Source: Flavobacterium fluviale
GTDB lineage: Bacteria; Bacteroidota; Bacteroidia; Flavobacteriales; Flavobacteriaceae
Assembly (NCBI RefSeq): GCF_003312915.1
Contig: NZ_CP030261.1
Span: 3,844,001-3,908,000 of the forward strand
Reading direction: 5' to 3'
DNA: 64,000 nt
In this document: piece after piece, positions 1 to 9,217 of the stretch
Numbering within the stretch: position 1 is the first letter of the stretch
Layout of the letters: each line of letters opens with the position of its first letter
Translations under genes and position numbers: made by a program
Notes under the pieces: model-generated
What the model was told of the DNA's origin: nothing
The model's input: the letters and a program-made list of their open reading frames with translations, nothing else
The model's database searches: none

Positions 1-2629
1 CCGGAATTTCCACATTCAGAATAAATTTGCCGTCTTTCTTTTCCCAAGACGAAACAATTTTTCCGTAAACCGATTGATAATCCGCTTTCGCGAAAGTCAT
101 ATCACCCACTACTTCCGGCTGAATAAAGAAATGTTTGAAGGCCGGTTTTTCTGGATCGGCCATAATTCCGGCTAAACTTTGATAAAACCATTCTTCAATC
201 TGACCCAGCATAAAATGATTCCACGAATTTCCTTTTCTCGGATCCCATTGTTCCGTTAAAGTCGTTAAACCAAATTTAATCTGAAAACCATAACCCGGCG
301 CATCGTAATGATTGTGCATTTTGTACATGGTTTCGTTCTCGCCATTTCTTGCCAAAGTTTGGAATAAATAACGATTTCCAACATCTCCAGTTGTTAAACG
401 ATCGTCTTTTTCTTTGATGTCAGCGAGTAAATTCTGCATTACAGCCTCTTTATACTGCGGTTCTACGATATTCATAAAAATCGGAACTGCATTGCTAAAC
501 TGACTGTTTGTCCCGTATTGTTTGGTTTCCGGATTGAAAAATTTTGCGTTAAAAGCCGTTTTAATTTCAGAAGCCAAAGTTGCGTATTTCTCGATATCTT
601 CCGTTTTTCCCAACATTTTAGCCGCTTTTGCCACTAAATAAGCACCATAATAATAATGTGAAGTAGCAGAAAGTGCAATCGGACTGTTTTTTGAATAACC
701 TGCTGCATGCGTTCCATAATCGTACCAATCGCCTAATCCGTGCGATACTATATGATTTTCAGCTTTTGTGCCTAAATAATCTACATACTTTTTCATTACA
801 GGAAAATATTTTTCCAGTAAAGAAGCATCGCCATAATATTCATAATACATCCAAGGCAGAATTACGCCTGTTACACCCCATTCTGGGGAATCGGTAAAGT
901 CACCTCCAAAAATTACATATTCAGGAACGATGGTTGGAATTAATCCGTTATCGCGTTGTGAATCAGAAATATTCTGCATCGTTGCAGGAATAAAAGTCTG
1001 TAAATTATAATTGAACATTAAACCCGGACCATTCAAATGAATTTCTTCCAGCCAGCCTAATTTTTCACGCTGCGGACAATCGGTAAAAACACTTTGGAAA
1101 TTACTTTTTATCGAATTATTAATCAGCTCGTGTGTTTTATTGAAAATCTCATTCGAACAGGCAAAACTTCCTGCTTCTCCTGCCGAATTATAAATGAAAT
1201 TCGATTTTAAATCAACCAAAGTTGGAAGTTCCTTATTCTTATCTTCTTTATAATTAATGTTTTCAATTTGAACATATTGATAACCGTAGAAACTGAATTT
1301 TGGCGTCCATTCTTCGACGTCTTTTCCCTTTAAAGTGTAATCGTAATAATATGGTTTTCCAGATCTTCCCTGAGCAATTGTTCCTTCTTCATTTAAACCT
1401 TCAGCTACCCAAACCCGAATCGTCTGTCCTTTTTTTCCTTTTACTTTAATAGTTGGAAATCCAGAAAGATTCTGTCCCATATCAAAAACATAGAAATTTG
1501 GTTTTAATTCTTTTACGGTTTTTACTTCGTATTGCTTCTGAATTGTAACCGGCGGTGCAGTCTGCGGTCTTAAAACTCCTTTTGGCGCTTCCTGAATTAC
1601 AACTTTTTTCCAGTCAGCATCTTTGAAACCTTTTCTGTTCCAGCCTTTTTGTTCTAAATTGGCGTTGTAATCTTCTCCTCCAAAAATACTGTTGTAGGTA
1701 ATCGGACTTTTACTGTATTTCCAGCTTTCATCCGATTTTATAATTTCTTCTGAACCGTCTTTATAACTAATTTTCATTTTGAAGAATAAAGTCGGCGGGC
1801 CAAAACTCACGAAGAATTTGGTATATCTTTCAGCAAGCGTATTATACATTCCGTTTCCTAAAAGAACACCAATTACATTTTCGCCTTTTTCTAATTGTTT
1901 CGCGTTTAACTCGTAAATATTGTAATTAACCGTTTTATCGTAATCTGTCCATAAAGGTGCAAATTGGCTGTTTCCAACTTTTTTACCATTGATAGTCAAT
2001 TCATAATGTCCTAAACCTGAAATATAAACAACTGCTTCTTTGATTTCTTTTTTTACCTCGAAAGGTTTACGAAGCATAATACTTCTGCGTGACAGCGAAT
2101 CTGAAGCGTTGATAAACGAGTTCTTTTTTTCTCTGTTGAAAGTTGCTGTGTGGTAATTTCTACCTTCCGGCAGATGACTGTCAGCTTTGGTAATCGCACC
2201 AATCCAAATCGGATTCAATTCTGATTCTAATGAAGCCGTTCTAAAAGAAGCTGTTTTACTCCATTTAGAAATTTTTCCAACCTGATTCCAGACTTTCACT
2301 TTCCAGAAATATTTGGTTTCGCTTTTTAATGGCTTTCCATTATAAACGATATGCAGATTTTTATCTGTATTTACCCTTCCAGAATTCCAGATATCTCCAT
2401 CGTCATTATTTAATTTTTCTTCCGAAGAAGCAACTAAAATCAAATAAGCAATTTGTGATGCATCAGATTCTTTTGAAACCAGCTTCCAGCTCAGCCTCGG
2501 TTGATTTTGAACCACTGCTAATGGATTGTCAGCCATTTCTGTTGTTAAATGTACAGGCAAAATTTGTCCTTTAGAAACTAAGGTTACTAAAAGACAAATT
2601 GCTAATACTATGTTTTTGAAATTCTTCAT
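1..2629 (-). CDS. alpha-L-rhamnosidase, GH78 (3' end outside window)
   Basis: Secreted inverting glycosidase that removes terminal alpha-L-rhamnose from pectin side chains or rhamnogalacturonan oligosaccharides. The reading frame opens at an ATG at 2629 and is still open at base 1, giving 876 visible residues. A short signal peptide ends near 'VSKGQ'. A fibronectin-like N-terminal domain is followed by the rhamnosidase lectin-like domain and an (alpha/alpha)6 barrel. The barrel carries the GH78 signature DCPQREKLGWLEE (about residues 517-529, with the general-acid region) and a later SWNH motif near residue 801, both typical of the family. It is probably one of the last genes of the susCD-led minus-strand run. 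The C-terminal beta-sandwich is only partly visible. Family assignment is firm; the exact linkage is not known. Confidence 0.9.
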   Translation of the reverse strand, partial: MKNFKNIVLAICLLVTLVSKGQILPVHLTTEMADNPLAVVQNQPRLSWKLVSKESDASQIAYLILVASSEEKLNNDDGDIWNSGRVNTDKNLHIVYNGKPLKSETKYFWKVKVWNQVGKISKWSKTASFRTASLESELNPIWIGAITKADSHLPEGRNYHTATFNREKKNSFINASDSLSRRSIMLRKPFEVKKEIKEAVVYISGLGHYELTINGKKVGNSQFAPLWTDYDKTVNYNIYELNAKQLEKGENVIGVLLGNGMYNTLAERYTKFFVSFGPPTLFFKMKISYKDGSEEIIKSDESWKYSKSPITYNSIFGGEDYNANLEQKGWNRKGFKDADWKKVVIQEAPKGVLRPQTAPPVTIQKQYEVKTVKELKPNFYVFDMGQNLSGFPTIKVKGKKGQTIRVWVAEGLNEEGTIAQGRSGKPYYYDYTLKGKDVEEWTPKFSFYGYQYVQIENINYKEDKNKELPTLVDLKSNFIYNSAGEAGSFACSNEIFNKTHELINNSIKSNFQSVFTDCPQREKLGWLEEIHLNGPGLMFNYNLQTFIPATMQNISDSQRDNGLIPTIVPEYVIFGGDFTDSPEWGVTGVILPWMYYEYYGDASLLEKYFPVMKKYVDYLGTKAENHIVSHGLGDWYDYGTHAAGYSKNSPIALSATSHYYYGAYLVAKAAKMLGKTEDIEKYATLASEIKTAFNAKFFNPETKQYGTNSQFSNAVPIFMNIVEPQYKEAVMQNLLADIKEKDDRLTTGDVGNRYLFQTLARNGENETMYKMHNHYDAPGYGFQIKFGLTTLTEQWDPRKGNSWNHFMLGQIEEWFYQSLAGIMADPEKPAFKHFFIQPEVVGDMTFAKADYQSVYGKIVSSWEKKDGKFILNVEIP

Positions 2630-2639
2630 TTCGTATTGT

Positions 2640-2776
2640 TGAGATTTTGAACGCTGATGAAACGGATTTACTTCGTAAAGACGCGGATAAAAACGGATTT
2701 TTTCATTGTAGTATTTAAAAAAATCCGCGTCAATCTGCGTCTTCGCTTTAGCGAATCTGTGTCATCCGCGTTCTAT
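2640..2776. repeat. intergenic inverted repeat, 'acgcggat/atccgcgt' family
   Basis: The whole gap between the GH78 gene and the next gene is an imperfect palindrome built from 'gatgaaacggatttacttcg', 'acgcggat' and their complements. Related sequence recurs at 24977-25025 and 46385-46440. It would be transcribed as a hairpin between two co-directional genes. Confidence 0.7.
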
Positions 2777-4635
2777 AATTTTTTCGTTATCAACGATTCA
2801 ATATTAAAAACTGCTTCAGGGATTAATTTCCCCGTTTGAGGCAGATCGTCGTAGTCATCTGTGTCTGGCGCTGTGTCCGGATTTGGCGTATATCTTTGTT
2901 CGCCTGTGCGGAACATAATTCGCTCAAAGCCATCAACCGGAGCATAAAAAATTCTCGTTGATTCTTTTTCGTCGTTTACTTTTACAGTGTACGAACGGGT
3001 TTTAACGTTTAATTTTACCGTTACTTTATACTCTTTTCCTGCTTCGTATTTGGCAATCGTATTGAAACGGGCTCCCGTTTTTGTTTTCAATTGCCCATCC
3101 GAATCAAAAGTTAATCGTACCGCTGGCAATCCTTGTTTATTCTGAAATTCAACTTGTAATAAACCGTGATTATTTTGTTCTGGTTTAACCGTAAAAGTTA
3201 CTTCCATTTTTTCTGCAAACGGAATAACACGTTCTGCGCGTGCATAATCAAAATAATCCTGATCTCTTAAAGTCAGCCATTTTTTGCCGTCTTTCTTTTC
3301 TATTTTGATTGAAGCCCAAGATAAATCATAGGTATTCCATAACTTTAATTCTTGTCCGTCAGGAAGATTACTGAAAACATCATTTGCGTTTTCTGTCACA
3401 ACCGAAGTAACCGGAACCGGAATCGATGCTACCCAAATATCTTCTTTGTTTACGCTGTAGCTTACCCAGAGTTTTCCGTCAGGCGGAGTTCCGTCACCTT
3501 CTGAAATTCCGCGAACGTATTGAGGACCTGCCGATTTGTAGTTACCGCCATAACGCATTGGACTGATTTCGCCGTGAACTAATAGTAAATCTTTATAATT
3601 TAATCCGTCATCACTTGTTGAAATTGCCAAAGGCCAGCGGTATTCTGATGGATTGTAAACGGTCGCATAACGATTATCAGACGTTTTTTGTCCCCAGATT
3701 TTAGCATTGCTGTTTACAAAACCGGGAGCACGAACGGGAGTGTATTCCCATGTTTTTCCACCGTCTTTACTAATCGAAGTCAAAGCGTGTTTCCATAAAC
3801 CTACAACATCACCATTTGGTAAATGATAAGAACTTAATGCTTTGTAAGGTTTCTTTAGCGGAATCAATTCGTCGTCACGATCTGCTTCTTCCACCCATTG
3901 CTGTAAAACCAACGGATCAGATAAAATTTCTTCGCAGGCTTTTTTCAAACCTTTGTCTTTTGCCTGCGTATAAAATGGAAAAGCCGATTTAGACTTGTCC
4001 CAGGATTTATTGTATCTGATGAAATAAATTTCGCCAAAACTTCCGTCTTTTTTGATTTCACGAATTACTCGTCCAATTCCTTTTCCGTCGTTTGGATCGT
4101 CTTTTTCATCCATCGCAATTCCGTAATACGCCAAAGCAAAAAGTCGTTTGTCTTTTGAAGTGTAAAAGCCCATTCTCTGGTGCATAATCGCGTCCAGATT
4201 TTTAGCAACACCTTCTACGCCTTCTTTTTTCCATCCGTCCGGAATATGATAAATTGGGAAAATTACTTTTGGCATTTTCCAGCTTACGCCGTCTTTTGAA
4301 GTCATAATCAGCGTCTGGCTTGGCGGAATATGCTCGCCCGCAGGATCGCTTAAATACTGTAAATAAAAAGTATCGTTCCAGTACGCCATTGTAGGCTGAT
4401 GGTTGTATGTCCAGCCAAAACCATCGGCTTTTTCCGGATGTTCTCTGCTCGCACGCATAATCTGCGTAGCGTGAACTCCAACTGCCGGACTTAACTGCCC
4501 GTGATGATAATCGACATTTGAAAGTGTTTTACCAACGTAACGAACGGTGTCATTCTGGGCATTTACAGCTGTACCAATCAATAAAATTGTGGCTGTGGTT
4601 AAGAGGTTGGTTTTTATTTTTTGGAAAGTAATCAT
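2773..4635 (-). CDS. secreted sialidase-like beta-propeller glycosidase, family uncertain
   Basis: A 620-residue exported protein with a signal peptide ending near 'VNAQ'. The body looks like a sialidase-fold propeller: Asp-box-like turns are visible (SKDGGKTW near residue 290, also TSKDGVSW and TSDDGLNY). A C-terminal beta-sandwich follows (roughly residues 430-600), as in many concanavalin-like accessory domains. The N-terminal stretch NHQPTMAYWNDTFYLQY with 'GEHIP' resembles pectin-locus propellers of the GH33/GH143/GH145 kind. Those families act on Kdo, DHA or rhamnosyl-glucuronate in complex pectins and gums. I cannot assign a family. A GTG at 4665 would extend the frame, but the ATG at 4635 gives a normal signal peptide and is chosen. 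It lies between GH43-like and GH78 genes. Confidence 0.6.
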   Translation of the reverse strand: MITFQKIKTNLLTTATILLIGTAVNAQNDTVRYVGKTLSNVDYHHGQLSPAVGVHATQIMRASREHPEKADGFGWTYNHQPTMAYWNDTFYLQYLSDPAGEHIPPSQTLIMTSKDGVSWKMPKVIFPIYHIPDGWKKEGVEGVAKNLDAIMHQRMGFYTSKDKRLFALAYYGIAMDEKDDPNDGKGIGRVIREIKKDGSFGEIYFIRYNKSWDKSKSAFPFYTQAKDKGLKKACEEILSDPLVLQQWVEEADRDDELIPLKKPYKALSSYHLPNGDVVGLWKHALTSISKDGGKTWEYTPVRAPGFVNSNAKIWGQKTSDNRYATVYNPSEYRWPLAISTSDDGLNYKDLLLVHGEISPMRYGGNYKSAGPQYVRGISEGDGTPPDGKLWVSYSVNKEDIWVASIPVPVTSVVTENANDVFSNLPDGQELKLWNTYDLSWASIKIEKKDGKKWLTLRDQDYFDYARAERVIPFAEKMEVTFTVKPEQNNHGLLQVEFQNKQGLPAVRLTFDSDGQLKTKTGARFNTIAKYEAGKEYKVTVKLNVKTRSYTVKVNDEKESTRIFYAPVDGFERIMFRTGEQRYTPNPDTAPDTDDYDDLPQTGKLIPEAVFNIESLITKKL

Positions 4636-4651
4636 TAGTATTTTATTTTTT

Positions 4652-4816
4652 GCCACAGATTGCACAGATTAAAATGATTTTTATTTTTTTTCTGCTTAAT
4701 CTGCAAAATCTGCGAGAGTAAAATTTTTTCCCGCAGATTTTGCAGATCAAGCAGATTTATTTTTTTTAATTATTAAATACTATAAAAAAATCATTTTAAT
4801 CAGTGTAATCTGTGGC
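4652..4816. repeat. nested intergenic palindrome, 'gccacagatt' family
   Basis: The outer arms are GCCACAGATT (4652-) and AATCTGTGGC (-4816), and AAAATGATT faces AATCATTTT just inside them. The inner arms contain TCTGC-TTAATCTGC and its complement. The whole 165-base gap can fold into one long hairpin. Related pairs occur at 33572-33630 and 56633-56780. Confidence 0.75.
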
Positions 4817-4824
4817 TATATAAT

Positions 4825-5742
4825 TTATTTTTTATCAATTAATCCTTTTAAAACTTCTTCAGAGATTGTTGTGATCGTTCCGTGTTTGTGTCCTTCCGGA
4901 AGGCTTATTTTTGACGAAACATCTTCAAAATGAACAAAATCTGAAGTGCTTAAAGCTTTATAATTTTTTGAACCGTAATTATCATAATACAACAGCCATT
5001 TTTTACCGACTTTCACTACCGTTGGTCCTTCTGATAAATATTCTGTCAAAGGTTCCGAACTTTTGCTAAATGGCCCTAAAGGCGATTTTCCGAACGCTAC
5101 TTTTATGTTTCGCATGGGTCTGGTGTTGTCTTTTAGAACCAAAACATAGTCTTTTTTGCCTTTCTTTACAATCACGCAGTCAATTACGCTGAAACCTGGT
5201 TCGTAATACAATTTTGTATCCGAAAAAGTTTTAAAATCTTTTGTCGTTACATAATACATTCTGTGATTGTTTTTTTCTTCTTCCACACCTTTTTCAAATC
5301 GGAACGGAATTGTCGATGCCCAAATAATGATGTATTCTTTTTTGACATCATCATAAAAAATTTCCGGCGCCCAAACGTTTACCACTTCTGGTTCGTTTTT
5401 CATTACCGGAATATATTCTTGTTTTGACCAATGAATTAAATCTTTAGAACTTGCATATCCAAAACCGTTTCCGCCTTTCCAGTCGGTTGTCCAAACCATG
5501 TGATAGGTTCCATCTGCTCCTTTTGTGATGGACGGATCACGCATGATTTTGCTTGCGCCGATTTCAGGTTTTAAGAATGAACCTTCCAAACCTTTCCAGT
5601 TGTAACCGTCCTCGCTGTAAGCCAGATATAAACCTTCCGTTGCTGGTTCACGAAATGACGTAAAAAGGTATAAATCTTTCTTTTTCTGCGAATAACTAAT
5701 CGCAAAAAGGAAAAAGGTTACTATGATTACTATTTTTTTCAT
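4825..5742 (-). CDS. GH43-like five-bladed propeller glycosidase
   Basis: Secreted 305-residue enzyme, most likely an exo-acting arabinofuranosidase, galactosidase or xylosidase of the GH43 type. The three acidic positions of the family can be placed: D69 in RDPS (general base), D188 in VIDC (pKa modulator) and E238 in SEGP (general acid). A WAPE motif near residue 124 is also typical. A signal peptide (about 18 residues, ending 'SYSQ') leaves a bare single-domain catalytic module. A TTG codon at 5751 lies in frame, but the ATG at 5742 begins the signal peptide cleanly and is used. It sits between the GH28 and the sialidase-like gene in the susCD run. The substrate within the family is not evident. 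Confidence 0.8.
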   Translation of the reverse strand: MKKIVIIVTFFLFAISYSQKKKDLYLFTSFREPATEGLYLAYSEDGYNWKGLEGSFLKPEIGASKIMRDPSITKGADGTYHMVWTTDWKGGNGFGYASSKDLIHWSKQEYIPVMKNEPEVVNVWAPEIFYDDVKKEYIIIWASTIPFRFEKGVEEEKNNHRMYYVTTKDFKTFSDTKLYYEPGFSVIDCVIVKKGKKDYVLVLKDNTRPMRNIKVAFGKSPLGPFSKSSEPLTEYLSEGPTVVKVGKKWLLYYDNYGSKNYKALSTSDFVHFEDVSSKISLPEGHKHGTITTISEEVLKGLIDKK

Positions 5743-5830
5743 GTTGTCCAATTAAACACCAATTTCACTAATTAACACGAATTAAATTGGTGTAAATCCG
5801 TAAAATCTATGTTATATTATTTTGAATTTT

Positions 5831-7405
5831 CTATTCTGTAATTGCTTTTTTATCTAAATCTTTTCCTTTTTTAACTGACGTTGTTACATTGTTAAAAACA
5901 TTATTTTTTAGGAAAACATTTTTTGTATCTTTTCCGTTTGCTTCAATGAAAACATCTGTCGCATTAAATGGAAAATTATTATTAATCAACACATTAGAAA
6001 CATTATCTAATTTAATAACCGGAACATTTTTAATTGGTGTTGAAGATCCAACATTGTCTAAAATAACATTTTTTGAATCTGATATTTTGAAAGAAGAACC
6101 AATCGTTGCATTTACTTTTACATCGTGAAATTCAACATCTGTTGCTGTGTTTACTGTAAAACCTTCTTTTCCATCCATATTGATGTTGGAGAAAGTGATA
6201 TTCTGAATTGGCATTTCGGTAATTCCTAAAATTTGACCTGCTTTGTTCACGTTTGAAGCCGTAATATTGCTCATGTGAATGTTTCTGAAAATCGGTGTTT
6301 TCTCGGTTACAGGTTCTACTTTGGTATCTTTATCGTAAAAAAGGCTTAGTACAATTGCTTCTTCTTTGATGTTTTTCATTACGATGTTATCGACGCGAAT
6401 ATCTTCTACAACACCGCCTCGTCCGCGTGCTGCTTTGATGCGGATTCCGCGATCTGTTCCGTCGAAAACACAGTTCGAGATTGTAATTTTTTTGATTCCG
6501 CCCGACATTTCGCTTCCAATAACAACGCCTCCATGACCGCTTAGCATTGTACAATTGGTAATCGTAACATTTTCAGTTGCTTTTCCGTATTTACGTCCGT
6601 CGCCGTCTCTTCCAGATTTAATCGTAATACAGTCGTCTCCCACGCTGATATGACAATTTGAAATATGAACATTCGTGCAAGACGAAGGATTTATGCCATC
6701 TGTATTTGGCGAATGCGGATTAAAAATAGAAATTCCGGTTACCGTTACATTATCACAGAACTCAGGGTTGATGGTCCAAAAAGGTGAATTTTGAAACGTA
6801 ACGCCTTCTATTAAAATGTTTTTACAGTTGTAAGCCTGAAAAAAAGAAGGTCTGAAGAATTTTTTATCAACTGTTCTTTTGTAATAGGGCTCGGTGTAAA
6901 GGCCTTTGTTTTGCTCTTCCCACATGGTTTGGTATTTGGTTGGAGGAAGCGGTTCTTTGGCTGTTTCAATTCGGTACACTTCATTCCACCACGCTTTTCC
7001 TTGTCCGTCGATTACGCCTCTTCCTTTGATGGTTATATTTTCTACATCTTTAGCATAAAATAAAGGCTGGAAACTTTTCATTACAATTCCTTCGTAACGC
7101 ATTTCTACATAAGGCAGATAATCATCAAAGTTTTCAGAAAACTTTAAAAGCGCGCCTGAATCTAAGTGAATCGTGATGTTGCTTTTTAGAGTTAATGCTC
7201 CCGTAAGATATTCCCCGGCAGGGAAAAAGATCGTTCCTCCGCCATTTTTAGAAGCTTTTTCAATGGCGTTTTGAATGGCTTGGGTGCATTTTATTCCTTT
7301 GTTGTTTCCTCCTTCATTTAGAATGTTTAACCAGCCGTCGTTTGCGAAAGCGGTGTTTAGTCCGGTTATGAAGAAGAGAATTATTAGTATATTTTTGATT
7401 TTCAT
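5831..7405 (-). CDS. polygalacturonase-type glycosidase, GH28
   Basis: Secreted 524-residue right-handed beta-helix enzyme that hydrolyses galacturonosyl linkages of pectin. All four GH28 signatures are present: NTDG (N234-G237), GDD (256-258), GHG (290-292) and RIK (322-324). The three catalytic aspartates are therefore D236, D257 and D258. A signal peptide ends at about residue 21. The long insertion after 'RGVIDGQGKAWW' is usual in exo-acting Bacteroidota members. About 170 residues of extra beta-helix rungs follow the catalytic region. Whether it acts on homogalacturonan, rhamnogalacturonan or xylogalacturonan cannot be told. A second GH28 lies at 56918-58594 on the other strand. Confidence 0.93.
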   Translation of the reverse strand: MKIKNILIILFFITGLNTAFANDGWLNILNEGGNNKGIKCTQAIQNAIEKASKNGGGTIFFPAGEYLTGALTLKSNITIHLDSGALLKFSENFDDYLPYVEMRYEGIVMKSFQPLFYAKDVENITIKGRGVIDGQGKAWWNEVYRIETAKEPLPPTKYQTMWEEQNKGLYTEPYYKRTVDKKFFRPSFFQAYNCKNILIEGVTFQNSPFWTINPEFCDNVTVTGISIFNPHSPNTDGINPSSCTNVHISNCHISVGDDCITIKSGRDGDGRKYGKATENVTITNCTMLSGHGGVVIGSEMSGGIKKITISNCVFDGTDRGIRIKAARGRGGVVEDIRVDNIVMKNIKEEAIVLSLFYDKDTKVEPVTEKTPIFRNIHMSNITASNVNKAGQILGITEMPIQNITFSNINMDGKEGFTVNTATDVEFHDVKVNATIGSSFKISDSKNVILDNVGSSTPIKNVPVIKLDNVSNVLINNNFPFNATDVFIEANGKDTKNVFLKNNVFNNVTTSVKKGKDLDKKAITE

Positions 7406-7427
7406 AGTTGTGCTGTTTTCTCATTTT

Positions 7428-7527
7428 TTGTCATTTCGACGAAGGAGAAATCTTCGCAAGAAACTCTACAAAGTTGCTCAATCATACGGAGCTACTAACG
7501 AAGATTTCTCCTTCGTCGAAATGACAA
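7428..7527. repeat. ~100 bp inverted-repeat element, copy 1 ('tcatttcgacgaagg' family)
   Basis: Perfect 29-base arms (7428-7456 and 7499-7527), starting TTGTCATTTCGACGAAGGAG, flank a 42-base centre. Degenerate copies are found in nine other gaps of the window. A further half-copy follows at 7571-7599 with the variant core CTCGTTCCTCGGAATGACAA. Confidence 0.9.
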
Positions 7528-7570
7528 GATTGTGGTTATTTACTTTGTCGCCAATCTTTGTCGATTCTCG

Positions 7571-7599
7571 AGTGTGATTCCTCGTTCCTCGGAATGACA
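7571..7599. repeat. half-copy of the ~100 bp element
   Basis: Only the right arm of the 'tcatttcgacgaagg' element is present, in the variant form that reads CGTTCCTCGGAATGACAA. Confidence 0.7.
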
Positions 7600-7673
7600 A
7601 TATTGTGGATAATCTGTGATTACTTATTTCAAGAATTGCATTTCACTAATTACTTTTTACTTTTCACTAATTA

Positions 7674-9077
7674 CTAAATAGAATGTAAAATCAAAACCCA
7701 GTCATTACCGTCTTCTTTTTTTCCTGTTGGCTGAAAATTTTGAGTTCCTTTATTCTCAAATGTTCCGATTTTAGTTTTCTTTCCATTTCTTGGATTGTAC
7801 CAAGCTGCTTCGAATTTATCCCCGGAAATTTTTCCTAGTTTAGCTTCAATTATTCTTCCGTTGTAAGTGTAAAACAAAGCGTATTTTTCTCCTCTTATAG
7901 CAGGAATGTAATCGTATTTTTCTCCTTGGTTAACTACTAATGAAACATCTGGAGTTCCTTCTAAAAATGGAAATTCTTCCATCAGTTTTTTAATATAAAC
8001 CATCTGTTTTGCTCCTGGTGCATTAATGGCCGATGTCCATAATTCTTTGTTTCCGTATGCTGGTTTGTCGCCTTTTCTGAACATTTGCATTACAGCGTTG
8101 TGTCCGTACGTATAACCTGCTGCGCCTGATAGAACTGACCAATATCCGTAACGGCGAACATCATTTGCTGTCCATTTTGGCTGTAAAGTGTCGTGTAAAC
8201 CGTGTGGAATTGCTTCATATGATGGTTCTCCGTCAAGCGTAGGTTTTGTTGGTTTTAATTCAAAATCTCTAAGCACAAATTTGTAATTGTCTTCTTTAAA
8301 ATTCGTTTTTATTGAATCCTGATCGTATCTTCTATGTCCTGATTGGAACATATTGAAATCCAGCCATTTTGCGTTGTGAAAATTCTCGGATGAATCGGTT
8401 CTTCCAAACGGGTGAAAAGTCACTAATTGGTTTGGATTATTTGTTTTTAAAGTATTTCCGATTGCGTTCCAAATATCTTGAAATTCATTTCCGTACGTGT
8501 CTCCTCCGTTTAACCAAATTACGTTGGTTTTGTTTTTATATCTATTTGCTAAAAACGTTGCATATTCTATTGCTTGTTCTTTGCTCACTTTATTTCCTTT
8601 AGAAACGTTTGTTCCCCAAACCGGAACCATTGCTAAATAAATTCCGTTTTTTCGAGCGACTTCTAATGTATAATCTACATGATCCCAGTAATCGTATTGT
8701 TTTGCATCTTTAAAATCATTCCCTGCTGTAAGCAATGGTTTTGATACGTCTTCGTTGATTAAAGCTGCATCGCCATACACATTCACGGCATTGATGTTGT
8801 GCAAAACCATCACCTGAACAACGTTAAATCCTTTTTCTTTTCTGTCTTTAAAATATTTGTCTACTCCTGCTCTGTCTAATTTTCCGAATGCCAGCCAGCC
8901 TGTGTCGCCAAGCCAGAAAAATGGTTTTTCATCTCCGGTAACAAAATAATGCTGATTTTTAGAAATTTTGATTTCTGGCAGTGCGTCTCTTGTTTTGGAA
9001 GCTTGCGAAAATCCGCTTTGTGCTGTCAATAAAAAGCTTGCACTTAGGGCGTATAAATATTTAATTTTCAGATTCAT
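7674..9077 (-). CDS. GH140-like glycosidase (DUF4038, apiosidase type)
   Basis: Secreted 467-residue TIM-barrel enzyme of the DUF4038/GH140 type with a small C-terminal beta-domain (about residues 375-467). The founding GH140 activity is release of apiose-linked chains from rhamnogalacturonan II. Sequence landmarks are FFWLGDTGW near residue 53, NGGD with D193 and DGEP with E284; the last two are the likely acid/base and nucleophile. A signal peptide ends at about 'GFSQ'. The ATG at 9077 is the only good start. It sits between the GH28 and the 1051-residue beta-helix gene. The family is confident; apiose specificity is inferred from family knowledge only. Confidence 0.82.
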   Translation of the reverse strand: MNLKIKYLYALSASFLLTAQSGFSQASKTRDALPEIKISKNQHYFVTGDEKPFFWLGDTGWLAFGKLDRAGVDKYFKDRKEKGFNVVQVMVLHNINAVNVYGDAALINEDVSKPLLTAGNDFKDAKQYDYWDHVDYTLEVARKNGIYLAMVPVWGTNVSKGNKVSKEQAIEYATFLANRYKNKTNVIWLNGGDTYGNEFQDIWNAIGNTLKTNNPNQLVTFHPFGRTDSSENFHNAKWLDFNMFQSGHRRYDQDSIKTNFKEDNYKFVLRDFELKPTKPTLDGEPSYEAIPHGLHDTLQPKWTANDVRRYGYWSVLSGAAGYTYGHNAVMQMFRKGDKPAYGNKELWTSAINAPGAKQMVYIKKLMEEFPFLEGTPDVSLVVNQGEKYDYIPAIRGEKYALFYTYNGRIIEAKLGKISGDKFEAAWYNPRNGKKTKIGTFENKGTQNFQPTGKKEDGNDWVLILHSI

Positions 9078-9118
9078 TTTGGTTGTATTTTGAATTTATG
9101 TTTTTTTGGTGTTTGTTC

Positions 9119-9208
9119 GCCACGAATTCACGAATTATTTTTTATAATCTTTATGTTTTTATTTCACGCAGATTTAATTCTTTCCAAATCAATTCGTGAA
9201 TTCGTGGC
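9119..9208. repeat. intergenic inverted repeat, 'gccacgaattcacgaatt' family
   Basis: Perfect 18-base arms, GCCACGAATTCACGAATT at 9119-9136 and its complement at 9191-9208, fill the gap before the GH140-like gene. An identical pair of arms occurs at 53811-53916. Confidence 0.85.
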
Positions 9209-9217
9209 TAATAACTT

